The notes under the pieces: model-generated
Told to the model about the DNA's origin: nothing
Databases searched by the model: none
The model's input: only the letters and a program-made list of their open reading frames with translations
DNA from: Heteroruminococcus sp964369885
Lineage (GTDB): Bacteria > Bacillota > Clostridia > Oscillospirales > Ruminococcaceae
DNA: 21,686 nt
Direction of reading: 5' to 3'
Assembly: GCA_964369885.1 (NCBI GenBank)
Contig: CAYJGQ010000030.1
Span: 1-21,686 of the forward strand
Made by a program: the position numbers and the translations under genes
In this document: piece by piece, positions 6,827 to 13,239 of the stretch
Layout: each line of letters opens with the position of its first letter
Numbering within the stretch: the stretch's first letter is position 1

Positions 6827-7549
6827 ATGTGGACAAGAAGTGAGTTAAAGGCCAGAGCCAAGGCAACCTTGAAGGTGAGCTATTGGCAGGCATTTGTGGT
6901 TAGTTTGGTGCTTGGTGTAGCTACAGGAGGCGGTAGCAGTAGCGGTTCCTCCTCGGTAAACAATTATAGCGACCAGATTCTTTACGACAACCCATACGCA
7001 TTGGAAATTGCAATGATTGTCCTTGTGGTAATACTAATAATTATTTTGGTGTCTATTGCGCTGGGCTTTTTTGTGCTTGGCCCCCTTGAAATAGGTTGCA
7101 GACGCTACTTCACCAGCGCCACCTGCTATGACTTTAACATGGCAAACATAGGTTTTGGATTTAAAAAGCAGTGGTATTTTAATGTGGCACTGGCCCAACT
7201 TTTGCGCAGTGTGTATATACTGCTTTGGTCCCTACTGCTCATAGTGCCGGGCATAATTAAGGGCTATTCATACTCCATGGCCCCCTACATTCTGGCCGAC
7301 AACCCAAACCTTTCGCCCAGTAGAGCCATAACCCTCAGCCGCCAGATGATGGACGGCAACAAGGCAGATTTATGGGTGCTGCATCTTTCGTTTTTAGGGT
7401 GGTATTTGTTGGGGACGCTGGCCTGCTTTGTGGGCATTTTGTTTGTAAATCCCTACGCATACTCCACCGAGGCCGAATTTTACATGATAATTCGCCATCA
7501 GGCCATAGAAAAAGGCATAACCTCAAGGGCTGAACTCTGCCTTGAGTGA
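6827..7549 (+). CDS. DUF975-family integral membrane protein
   Basis: The 240-aa protein starts with the family hallmark MWTRSELKARAKATLK and has about four to five membrane spans (about 19-37, a strongly hydrophobic one at 60-85, and others near 120-150 and 180-205). The conserved DUF975 block NPNLSPSRAITLSRQMM is followed by a GWYLLG-type span and a PYAYSTEAEFY end. The start was set at ATG 6827, with GGAGAG 7 bases upstream; the ATG at 6812 is in frame but less well placed. Function is unknown. The protein sits between the ATPase and the hydrogenase-like gene, 70 bp after the former, and is the only membrane component of the operon. It could be a membrane anchor for the module or an unrelated insertion. 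Confidence 0.85.
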   Translation: MWTRSELKARAKATLKVSYWQAFVVSLVLGVATGGGSSSGSSSVNNYSDQILYDNPYALEIAMIVLVVILIIILVSIALGFFVLGPLEIGCRRYFTSATCYDFNMANIGFGFKKQWYFNVALAQLLRSVYILLWSLLLIVPGIIKGYSYSMAPYILADNPNLSPSRAITLSRQMMDGNKADLWVLHLSFLGWYLLGTLACFVGILFVNPYAYSTEAEFYMIIRHQAIEKGITSRAELCLE

Positions 7550-7596
7550 TCTCAAATTCCCTACCGTTTAGGCAGGTTGGAACGGAGACCAAGGAT

Positions 7597-8919
7597 ATGG
7601 AACAGTTTTGTCATTCGGTTACACTTGTAAAGGAAAACTGCAAGGGCTGTACCCACTGCGTAAAGCGTTGCCCCACCGAGGCCATTAGGGTGAGGGATGG
7701 CAAGGCGCGTATTATCAGCGAGCGCTGTATTGATTGTGGACAGTGCATAAGGGTATGTCCTCACCATGCCAAAAAAGCGGTGAGCGACCCACTTTGCTCC
7801 ATGGACAAGTATAGCTACAAAATAGCACTGCCGGCCCCTGCCCTTTACGGCCAGTTTAACAACCTTGAGGACACAGATATACTGCTAAGCGCCCTTGAGG
7901 ACATGGGCTTTGATATGATTTATGAGGTGGCAAGGGCGGCCGAGCTTGTATCCAGTGCAACACGGCATTTTATGAAGGAAAATCATGAATTTCGTCGACC
8001 CATCATAAGCTCGGCATGTCCTGCGGTGCTAAGGCTTATAAGGGTGCGTTTTCCCAGCCTTTTGCCCAATGTGTTGCCGCTACACCCCCCTGTGGAAATG
8101 GCGGCACGACTTGCAAAATCCATAGCACAAAAGGAAACCGGCCTGCCAATGGAGCAGATAGGTACCATGTTTATCTCGCCATGTCCTGCAAAGGTTACGG
8201 CGCTTAAAATGCCTCTGGGTGCACAAAGCAGTGCCGTTGACTGCGTGGTGGCCATAAGCGAGATTTACCCCGTACTGCTGGGCCACCTAAAGGAGCTTGC
8301 TCAGGTGGACGACCTTACACGTTCGGGGCGCTCGGGTGCGAGGTGGAGCATAAGCGGCGGCGAGGCGGCCGCCACCCTAAACCAACAGCATCTGGCGGCC
8401 GACGGAATAGAAAATGTAATAAAGGTGCTGGAAGACCTTGAGGATGAGAAGTTTCAAAACCTCGATTTTGTAGAGCTAAACGCCTGCTCGGCCGGCTGTG
8501 TTGGGGGAGTGCTGGCGGTGGAAAACCCCTACATTGCGCAGGCCAAAATAAAGCACATTACAAGCTATCGCCCCGTGTCCTGCAACCATGTAGAGCCGGG
8601 AATTCCACAGCCCTACTGCTGGGAGGAGGCCGTTGAGTACCAGCCGGTACTACAGCTTGACAGCAACCTGCAGAAATCCATGCAGATGATGGCCGAAATG
8701 GAGCGCATAGAGGAGGGGCTGTACGGCCTTGATTGTGGCTCCTGTGGCGCACCAACCTGCCGTGCATTGGCTGAGGATATAGTGCGTGGATTTGCCACCG
8801 AGGAGGCCTGTATTTTCTTGGTGCGCGATCAACTTCAAAGTATCGCCGAGGAGGTTGGCAAGATAAGCAACCTAATGCCATCGGTGGGAAAGAGGGAGAA
8901 AAATGAGCGTGAAGAATAG
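7597..8919 (+). CDS. Degenerate [FeFe]-hydrogenase-like protein with C-terminal Fe-S domain, probably sensory (group D type)
   Basis: The 440-aa protein begins with two [4Fe-4S] ferredoxin motifs (C15-C25 and C44-C54). An iron-hydrogenase large-subunit domain follows, with H-cluster ligands kept at C141 (L1 SSACPAV), C196 (L2 SPCPAK), and C297 and C301 (L3 NACSAGCVGG). A separate C-terminal [4Fe-4S] motif is DCGSCGAPTC (C380, C383, C388, with C405). The proton-relay cysteine of TSCCP is Ala140, and the GGGxP end of L3 is lost. Both argue against rapid catalysis and for sensing. ATG 7597 was preferred (GGAG 9 bases upstream) over a GTG at 7546 that overlaps the previous stop. It overlaps the next gene by 17 bp. 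The family link to the putative group D/sensory hydrogenases comes from memory of domain layout, not from a search. Confidence 0.88.
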   Translation: MEQFCHSVTLVKENCKGCTHCVKRCPTEAIRVRDGKARIISERCIDCGQCIRVCPHHAKKAVSDPLCSMDKYSYKIALPAPALYGQFNNLEDTDILLSALEDMGFDMIYEVARAAELVSSATRHFMKENHEFRRPIISSACPAVLRLIRVRFPSLLPNVLPLHPPVEMAARLAKSIAQKETGLPMEQIGTMFISPCPAKVTALKMPLGAQSSAVDCVVAISEIYPVLLGHLKELAQVDDLTRSGRSGARWSISGGEAAATLNQQHLAADGIENVIKVLEDLEDEKFQNLDFVELNACSAGCVGGVLAVENPYIAQAKIKHITSYRPVSCNHVEPGIPQPYCWEEAVEYQPVLQLDSNLQKSMQMMAEMERIEEGLYGLDCGSCGAPTCRALAEDIVRGFATEEACIFLVRDQLQSIAEEVGKISNLMPSVGKREKNEREE

Positions 8920-9238
8920 CGACCTGTTAAAGCTTGGAGATTTTGCCGCCCAAAATGCCGCCGACGACCGCGAGATTACCGAGGTTTACTGCTGTGATCT
9001 TTTGAGCATTGTTATGGGCAAGGCTCCTGCCGACGGGGCATGGTTTACCGTAATGGGCAACCTAAACTCGGTGGCGGTGGCCGCCCTTACCGACGTTTCC
9101 TGCATAGTGCTTTGCGAGGGGGTTACAATGGATGCCCCAGGCCTTGAAAAGGCAAAACAGCAGGAAATTTCGGTATATACCACACAACTTGGGGTGTTTG
9201 CGGCCGCACAGCGCGTGTGGGAGGAACTACAAAAATAA
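8903..9238 (+). CDS. DRTGG-domain protein (second copy)
   Basis: The 111-aa protein parallels the first DRTGG protein along its length: the VYCCDLLSIVM, VMGNLNSVAVAAL, CIVLCEGV and ISVYTTQLGVFAAA segments line up with the corresponding strands of the protein at 5978-6331. Identity is low, so the duplication is old or the two were recruited separately. It overlaps the hydrogenase-like gene by 17 bp and has GGGAG just upstream of its ATG, so tight coupling to that gene is expected. The function is unknown. A redox- or ligand-sensing partner of the Fe-S protein is an inference from context. Confidence 0.82.
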   Translation: MSVKNSDLLKLGDFAAQNAADDREITEVYCCDLLSIVMGKAPADGAWFTVMGNLNSVAVAALTDVSCIVLCEGVTMDAPGLEKAKQQEISVYTTQLGVFAAAQRVWEELQK

Positions 9239-9256
9239 AGCATAAAGGTGGGATGT

Positions 9257-9979
9257 GTGGTGTTAACGCCGATATTCTACGACCTGCACATCCATTCCTG
9301 CCTGTCCCCATGTGGGGATGTGGACATGACACCCAACAATATAGTCAACATGTCGATGCTAAGTGGTCAGCAGCTAATAGCTATAACCGACCACAACAGC
9401 TGTCGCAACTGCGAGGCGGCCATTGAGGTGGCAAAGGAGCTTCCCATAACGGTGTTGCCCGGCATGGAGCTTACCACCTCGGAGGGCATACATGTGGTGT
9501 TCATACTGCCCGACCTTGAGCGGGCCATGGAGTTTGATCGCTATGTATACGACCGCCTGGATAGGGTGGAAAATCAGCATGAAATTTTTGGCGAGCAGAT
9601 TGTGATGAACAAGGATGACCGCCCCATTGATACCGAGCGCTTTTTGCTGGTGGGTGTGACCAATATCAGCATTGATCACACCTATGAGCTTGCAAAGAGG
9701 TTTGGGGGGATATGCTGGCCGGCCCATATAGACCGTGCCAGCACCAGCTTGATGTCGATTTTTGGCATGGTGCCCCCCGATCTGCCCCATCCCACCCTTG
9801 AGGTGCACCACCCCGAGGCTTTTTTTGCGGGGGGTGCGCAGGCCGAAGTGCAAAATAGCCGTAAAATAATCACCAATTCGGATGCGCATATGTTGACCCA
9901 AATTGCCGACGCCAAAAACACCCTGATGATGCAAAGCTGTGACTTTGAGGGACTGAAAAAGGCGCTGCTTTGGCCGTGA
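9257..9979 (+). CDS. PHP-domain metal-dependent phosphoesterase
   Basis: The protein is about 240 aa with a full set of PHP metal-binding motifs: FYDLHIHS (first His pair), ITDHNS, the GMEL glutamate, WPAHID, and NSDAH at the C-terminus. These support a multi-metal hydrolase acting on a phosphate ester. The substrate (nucleotide, sugar or protein phosphate) cannot be told. Extra cysteines lie close to the metal motifs (CLSPCGD, CRNC), an unusual feature in a plain phosphatase. The start is uncertain between GTG codons at 9248, 9257 and 9260; AAGGTGG at 9245-9251 best serves 9257 or 9260. It is the last gene of the operon. PHP proteins are frequent companions of NAD-linked hydrogenase clusters in Clostridia. 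Confidence 0.87.
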   Translation: MVLTPIFYDLHIHSCLSPCGDVDMTPNNIVNMSMLSGQQLIAITDHNSCRNCEAAIEVAKELPITVLPGMELTTSEGIHVVFILPDLERAMEFDRYVYDRLDRVENQHEIFGEQIVMNKDDRPIDTERFLLVGVTNISIDHTYELAKRFGGICWPAHIDRASTSLMSIFGMVPPDLPHPTLEVHHPEAFFAGGAQAEVQNSRKIITNSDAHMLTQIADAKNTLMMQSCDFEGLKKALLWP

Positions 9980-9992
9980 GCAGATAACAAAT

Positions 9993-10030
9993 AAAAGCAG
10001 GTATTTGCATATGCAAATACCTGCTTTTTT
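9993..10030 (+). terminator. Bidirectional terminator between the PHP gene and murC
   Basis: A perfect 18-bp palindromic stem (9993-10010 with 10011-10028) ends in TTTTTT on the plus strand and in TTTT-A-TTTG on the minus strand. It therefore can end both convergent transcripts. Confidence 0.9.
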
Positions 10031-10046
10031 GTAGTAGCAATTTGGG

Positions 10047-11438
10047 TTAGGCCTTGGTTTTGGCGTCCAACAATTTGCAGATCATGCGTCCGCACTTGTA
10101 TACATCACCACACCCAAGTGTAATTATAAGGTCGCCGGGTTTTGCATTTTGTGCCACATGCTCGGCCATCTCCTCAAACTCGGGGAACCACACACTGCCC
10201 TTTATTTTGTCGGCAAGGTCACTTGTGTATATATTGTAGGTGTTTTTCTCCCGTGAGCCCATTATTTTGCTCATAACCACCCTGTCGGCTATCGACAAGA
10301 CCTCGGCAAACTCCTCAAGAAGCATGGCGGTGCGTGAATAGGTAAAGGGCTGAAATACCGCCCACACTCGCTCAAAATCCATCTCGGTGGCGGCGGTCAG
10401 GGTGGCTTTTAGCTCGGCCGGGTGGTGGGCGTAGTCATCCACCACTGTTATGCCCTCAAACTCCCCCATGACCTCAAACCTGCGTCCGGCACCGCCGAAT
10501 TTTTCGGCGTGGGTGGCAATTTGCTCGGGGCTTACCCCTGCCATGTGGGCAGCGGCGGCCGCCGCTACGGCATTGCATACATTGTGTCGCCCGGGTATGC
10601 GCAACTGCATTTTGCAAAGCTCGCGCCCCTTGTGCATAAGATCAAATGAGCAGCGCACACCCTTGTGCTGAACAATGTTTACAGCGTAGTAGTCGTTGTG
10701 CGCCCCAAGGCCAAAGCTCACCATGGGGGCGTTATCAAGTCCGTTTATGGTGTCTATGGTGTTTTGGTCATCGCCGTTGTAGAGTATACATCCGGTGGCC
10801 AGGGAGGAAAACTGCCTAAAGGCCGCCTTTATGCCCTCCATCGAACCAAAAAACTCCAGATGGTCGTTGTCGACATTTAGTAGCAGGGCGGTATGGGGCG
10901 AAAGCTCAAGAAATGTGTTGGCGTATTCGCAGGCTTCGCAGGTCATGACCTCCCCCACGCCACGGCGGCCATAGCCCCCAATTGCAGGGAGTTTACCCCC
11001 AATAACGGCGGTGGGGTCAACCCCTGCACCAAGCAAAATTTGTGTAAGTAGGGCGGTGGTGGTGGTTTTGCCGTGGGTGCCGGCCACACATATGCTGTGG
11101 GCATACTGCCCGGTTATAACCCCAAGCAGCTTTGAGCGCTCCCACAAAGGTATGCCCGAGGCCTTGGCGGCCACAAGCTCGGGGTTATCCTCCATTATGG
11201 CGGCCGAGTAAACTATAAGGTCGGCCCCGTTAATATTCTCTGCCGCCTGGCCCATCTTCACGGGTATGCCCATGGCCAGCACCATGTCCACAATGTCACT
11301 TGGGTTGTTGTCCGACCCTGTGATGCTGTAACCCTGTGGGTGCAAAATTTGCACAAGCGGAAACATGCCCGAACCGCCAATGCCTATAAAATGGATGTGT
11401 TTTACCCCCTGGGGTATTTGTTGTCTATTACTATTCAT
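10047..11438 (-). CDS. murC: UDP-N-acetylmuramate--L-alanine ligase
   Basis: The 463-aa cytoplasmic enzyme adds L-alanine to UDP-MurNAc in peptidoglycan precursor synthesis. The N-terminal Rossmann motif IHFIGIGGSGM is typical of MurC and binds the UDP-sugar. The ATP P-loop AGTHGKTTTT, the DNDHLEFF segment and the C-terminal DDYAHHPAE motif complete the Mur ligase set. The start was moved to the ATG at 11438, since GGAGG lies 7 bases upstream and family members begin a few residues before this Rossmann motif. It stands alone on the minus strand, divergent from spoVG and convergent with the PHP gene. Confidence 0.96.
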   Translation of the reverse strand: MNSNRQQIPQGVKHIHFIGIGGSGMFPLVQILHPQGYSITGSDNNPSDIVDMVLAMGIPVKMGQAAENINGADLIVYSAAIMEDNPELVAAKASGIPLWERSKLLGVITGQYAHSICVAGTHGKTTTTALLTQILLGAGVDPTAVIGGKLPAIGGYGRRGVGEVMTCEACEYANTFLELSPHTALLLNVDNDHLEFFGSMEGIKAAFRQFSSLATGCILYNGDDQNTIDTINGLDNAPMVSFGLGAHNDYYAVNIVQHKGVRCSFDLMHKGRELCKMQLRIPGRHNVCNAVAAAAAAHMAGVSPEQIATHAEKFGGAGRRFEVMGEFEGITVVDDYAHHPAELKATLTAATEMDFERVWAVFQPFTYSRTAMLLEEFAEVLSIADRVVMSKIMGSREKNTYNIYTSDLADKIKGSVWFPEFEEMAEHVAQNAKPGDLIITLGCGDVYKCGRMICKLLDAKTKA

Positions 11439-11487
11439 TTTGTCGCCTCCGACCAAAATTTGCAATTGTGCTATAACATCTCATCCT

Positions 11488-11493
11488 ATTATA
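11488..11493 (-). promoter_or_regulatory. Probable -10 element of murC
   Basis: The minus strand reads TATAAT at 11493-11488, about 50 bp before the murC start. The matching -35 (TTTATT at 17-bp spacing) is poor, so this is a tentative call. Confidence 0.4.
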
Positions 11494-11542
11494 TTGCATT
11501 TTGACCATAAAATAAACAGTCTGAAAAATTTTTAGGCCGAGT

Positions 11543-11571
11543 TTGGCAATTTTGTAGGACAAAAATATTAA
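11543..11571 (+). promoter_or_regulatory. Sigma-A-type promoter of spoVG
   Basis: TTGGCA at 11543-11548 and TATTAA at 11566-11571 are spaced by 17 bp. The leader would be about 100 nt. A sigma-H-type element, as known upstream of Bacillus spoVG, was sought and not convincingly found. Confidence 0.5.
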
Positions 11572-11678
11572 ATCTACCCTTATAAGCGGCACACCTTGCT
11601 GAATAAATGCACCCTGTCGGTCAAATAATATGTGATAGACAGATCAATTTAAATATTGTGACAAACGGAGGAATCCCC

Positions 11679-11984
11679 ATGGAAATTACCGATATTCGCA
11701 TACGAAGAACCTATCAGGACAGCCGCCTAAAGGCGCTAGTGTCGGTCACGGTTAGTGGTGATTTGGCGGTGCACGACATCAAGGTTATAGAGGGTCCTGA
11801 GCGGTTGTTTGTGGCCATGCCCAGCCGAAAGGATGAAAACGGAACCTTTAGGGATATAGCCCATCCCATCACACCTGCCGCCCGAGTAGCCCTTGAGCAG
11901 GCCATCCTTGACAGTTACCACCGCTATATGGCCAACGCCACCGCCGAGGAGGAGGGCAGGGCCACCCCCTCTGCCGAGTCCTAA
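11679..11984 (+). CDS. spoVG: Septation/sporulation regulator SpoVG
   Basis: The 101-aa small nucleic-acid-binding regulator opens with MEITDIRIRR and carries the conserved ALVSVTV, HDIKVIEGPERLFVAMPSRK and FRDIAHPITPAAR blocks. It is almost full-length against the usual 85-105 residues. ATG 11679 is preceded by CGGAGG; an earlier in-frame ATG at 11607 lacks such a site and would add 24 residues outside the family. SpoVG binds RNA and DNA and affects asymmetric division and cell-envelope genes in Firmicutes. It is transcribed alone and followed by a strong terminator. Confidence 0.96.
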   Translation: MEITDIRIRRTYQDSRLKALVSVTVSGDLAVHDIKVIEGPERLFVAMPSRKDENGTFRDIAHPITPAARVALEQAILDSYHRYMANATAEEEGRATPSAES

Positions 11985-12001
11985 GAAATGCTAAAGATAG
12001 T

Positions 12002-12041
12002 GGGCGCAAACCACCCAAAGCGGGAAGGTTTGCGCCCTTTT
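12002..12041 (+). terminator. Terminator of spoVG
   Basis: GGGCGCAAACC (12002-12012) pairs perfectly with GGTTTGCGCCC (12027-12037), followed by TTTT and a further T-rich stretch. Confidence 0.88.
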
Positions 12042-12096
12042 GGCATTATTTTTTGTCCCATGTCATAGGTATATATCATATATCATGGGAGGAGGA

Positions 12097-12534
12097 ATGC
12101 CCTTGAGCGATCTTGAACTTTTAGCCCGCATAGTACGCTGTGAGGCCGAGGGTGAGGGGGAAAACGGCATGAAGGCGGTGGCCTGTGTCGTGATGAATCG
12201 TGTGAACATACAATATGGTGAGTATGGACGCACCTGCATCGACATACGCTCCACCATATACCAAAAAGGCCAGTTTGACTGCGCCCGTGAGGTGGTGGGG
12301 GGCAAAAACAACCCACGAAACATATACAATTTGTCGGCATTGCAGGAGCACTACGACATTGCAAACTGGGCCATTGCAGGAAATCGCCTTAGCAATTTGG
12401 GGTTTGCACTGTGGTATTTCAACCCATTTTCGCCCGATTGTAAGCCCAATTTTCCGGTAAAATCGGGGCAATTTGTTGTCCGTATAGGCGATCATTGTTT
12501 TTACAACCCCACAAGCTACTACTCAAAGACCTAA
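12097..12534 (+). CDS. cwlJ: CwlJ/SleB-type spore cortex-lytic hydrolase
   Basis: The protein is about 145 aa with a single Hydrolase_2 domain that cleaves cortex peptidoglycan (muramic-lactam-containing) on germination. The catalytic-glutamate region ARIVRCEAEGEGENG is followed by VACVVMNRV, GQFDC and a C-terminal ALWYFNPF...FYNPTSYY region. There is no signal peptide and no peptidoglycan-binding repeat, which fits CwlJ (about 142 aa, made in the mother cell) rather than SleB. The start is either ATG 12097 (GGGAGG 4 bases before) or TTG 12103 (GGAGG 7 bases before). It is followed after 15 bp by a GerQ-like gene, the known CwlJ partner in Bacillus. Confidence 0.87.
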   Translation: MPLSDLELLARIVRCEAEGEGENGMKAVACVVMNRVNIQYGEYGRTCIDIRSTIYQKGQFDCAREVVGGKNNPRNIYNLSALQEHYDIANWAIAGNRLSNLGFALWYFNPFSPDCKPNFPVKSGQFVVRIGDHCFYNPTSYYSKT

Positions 12535-12549
12535 AAAGGAGGTTTTCCA

Positions 12550-12987
12550 TTGGCAAATGACATGCGACCCATCAGAAATGAATTTGTTGTGCCCCCCACC
12601 GAAAGCTTTAACAACGAAACCATGCAGGGCTCTATGCAGCAAATACTTGCGGCCAATATTGGCACAATTGTAAACTGCGATCTTTTAATAGGCACGGGCA
12701 ACCTAATACGCAAAGAGGGAATACTGTATTCTGTGGGGCGCTCCTACTTTACCCTAATGGACACCCCGTCGGGCGGACGTTATACCGTTTGCGATATATT
12801 CTCACTAAAGTTTATTACATTTATACATCCGGGGCAGATACAGGAGTTTGCAGGCTACCGAGCCCCCGAGCTTGCGGGCGAGGGCCAAAGTGGCATGAGC
12901 GGCCTTAGCACCAACCAGTACGGCACCACCCAACAGCCCCAGAGCTTTGGGCAACAAAACAGCGGCGGATTTGGGCGGTTGAGGTAA
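12550..12987 (+). CDS. gerQ: GerQ-like spore coat protein
   Basis: The 145-aa protein has a middle domain (about 27-98) that follows the GerQ pattern: a short helix SMQQILAANIG, a small beta domain with GILYSVGRSYFTLMDTP, then GGRYTVCDIFSLKFITF. In Bacillus the equivalent reads roughly AGRDH-IIISDP-TG-RYLL-YLDYVTF. The last 45 residues are Gln/Gly/Ser-rich low complexity, which suits transglutaminase-type crosslinking or coat assembly. GerQ tethers CwlJ in the coat, and here it directly follows the cwlJ-like gene. TTG 12550 is the start, with AAGGAGG 7 bases upstream. The link is by pattern and context; identity to the Bacillus protein looks low. Confidence 0.7.
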   Translation: MANDMRPIRNEFVVPPTESFNNETMQGSMQQILAANIGTIVNCDLLIGTGNLIRKEGILYSVGRSYFTLMDTPSGGRYTVCDIFSLKFITFIHPGQIQEFAGYRAPELAGEGQSGMSGLSTNQYGTTQQPQSFGQQNSGGFGRLR

Positions 12988-13000
12988 CAGCCACCCACAG

Positions 13001-13052
13001 GGCGGCAACAGGGCAAAAAGACCTCATCTTTTTGCTTTGCTGCCGCCTTTTT
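13001..13052 (+). terminator. Terminator of the cwlJ-gerQ pair
   Basis: GGCGGCA (13001-13007) pairs with TGCCGCC (13041-13047), and an inner GCAAAAAGA/TCTTTTTGC stem extends it. TTTTT follows at 13048-13052. Confidence 0.85.
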
Positions 13053-13066
13053 GTAGGCTTTTGCTG

Positions 13067-13095
13067 TTGTATTATTTTGTCAATAATGGTAAAAT
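13067..13095 (+). promoter_or_regulatory. Possible promoter of the DUF1846 gene
   Basis: TTGTAT (13067-13072) and TAAAAT (13090-13095) are separated by 17 bp. The leader of about 135 nt includes a CCCCC-ATG-GGGGG palindrome near 13168-13180. Nothing else is seen in 13053-13239. Confidence 0.35.
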
Positions 13096-13239
13096 AAACG
13101 TTGGTATATATTAGGCTTTGGGTCTTTAATTTTGCGGTTAGGCCCTGCGCCTGTTGATGTTACACGCCCCCCATGGGGGCTATATTGTGTGTGAGGGATG
13201 GCGAAATTGTGCCGAAAAACCGGCAGATTGGAGATTTTT

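Noticed and set aside
7546..7596. GTG start at 7546 for the hydrogenase-like protein
   Set aside because: It overlaps the DUF975 stop codon and adds 17 residues before the ferredoxin motifs. ATG 7597 with GGAG is better.
12042..12096. Sporulation sigma-E or sigma-K promoter before cwlJ
   Set aside because: CATA-containing strings occur, but no -35/-10 pair has proper spacing and room before the ribosome binding site.
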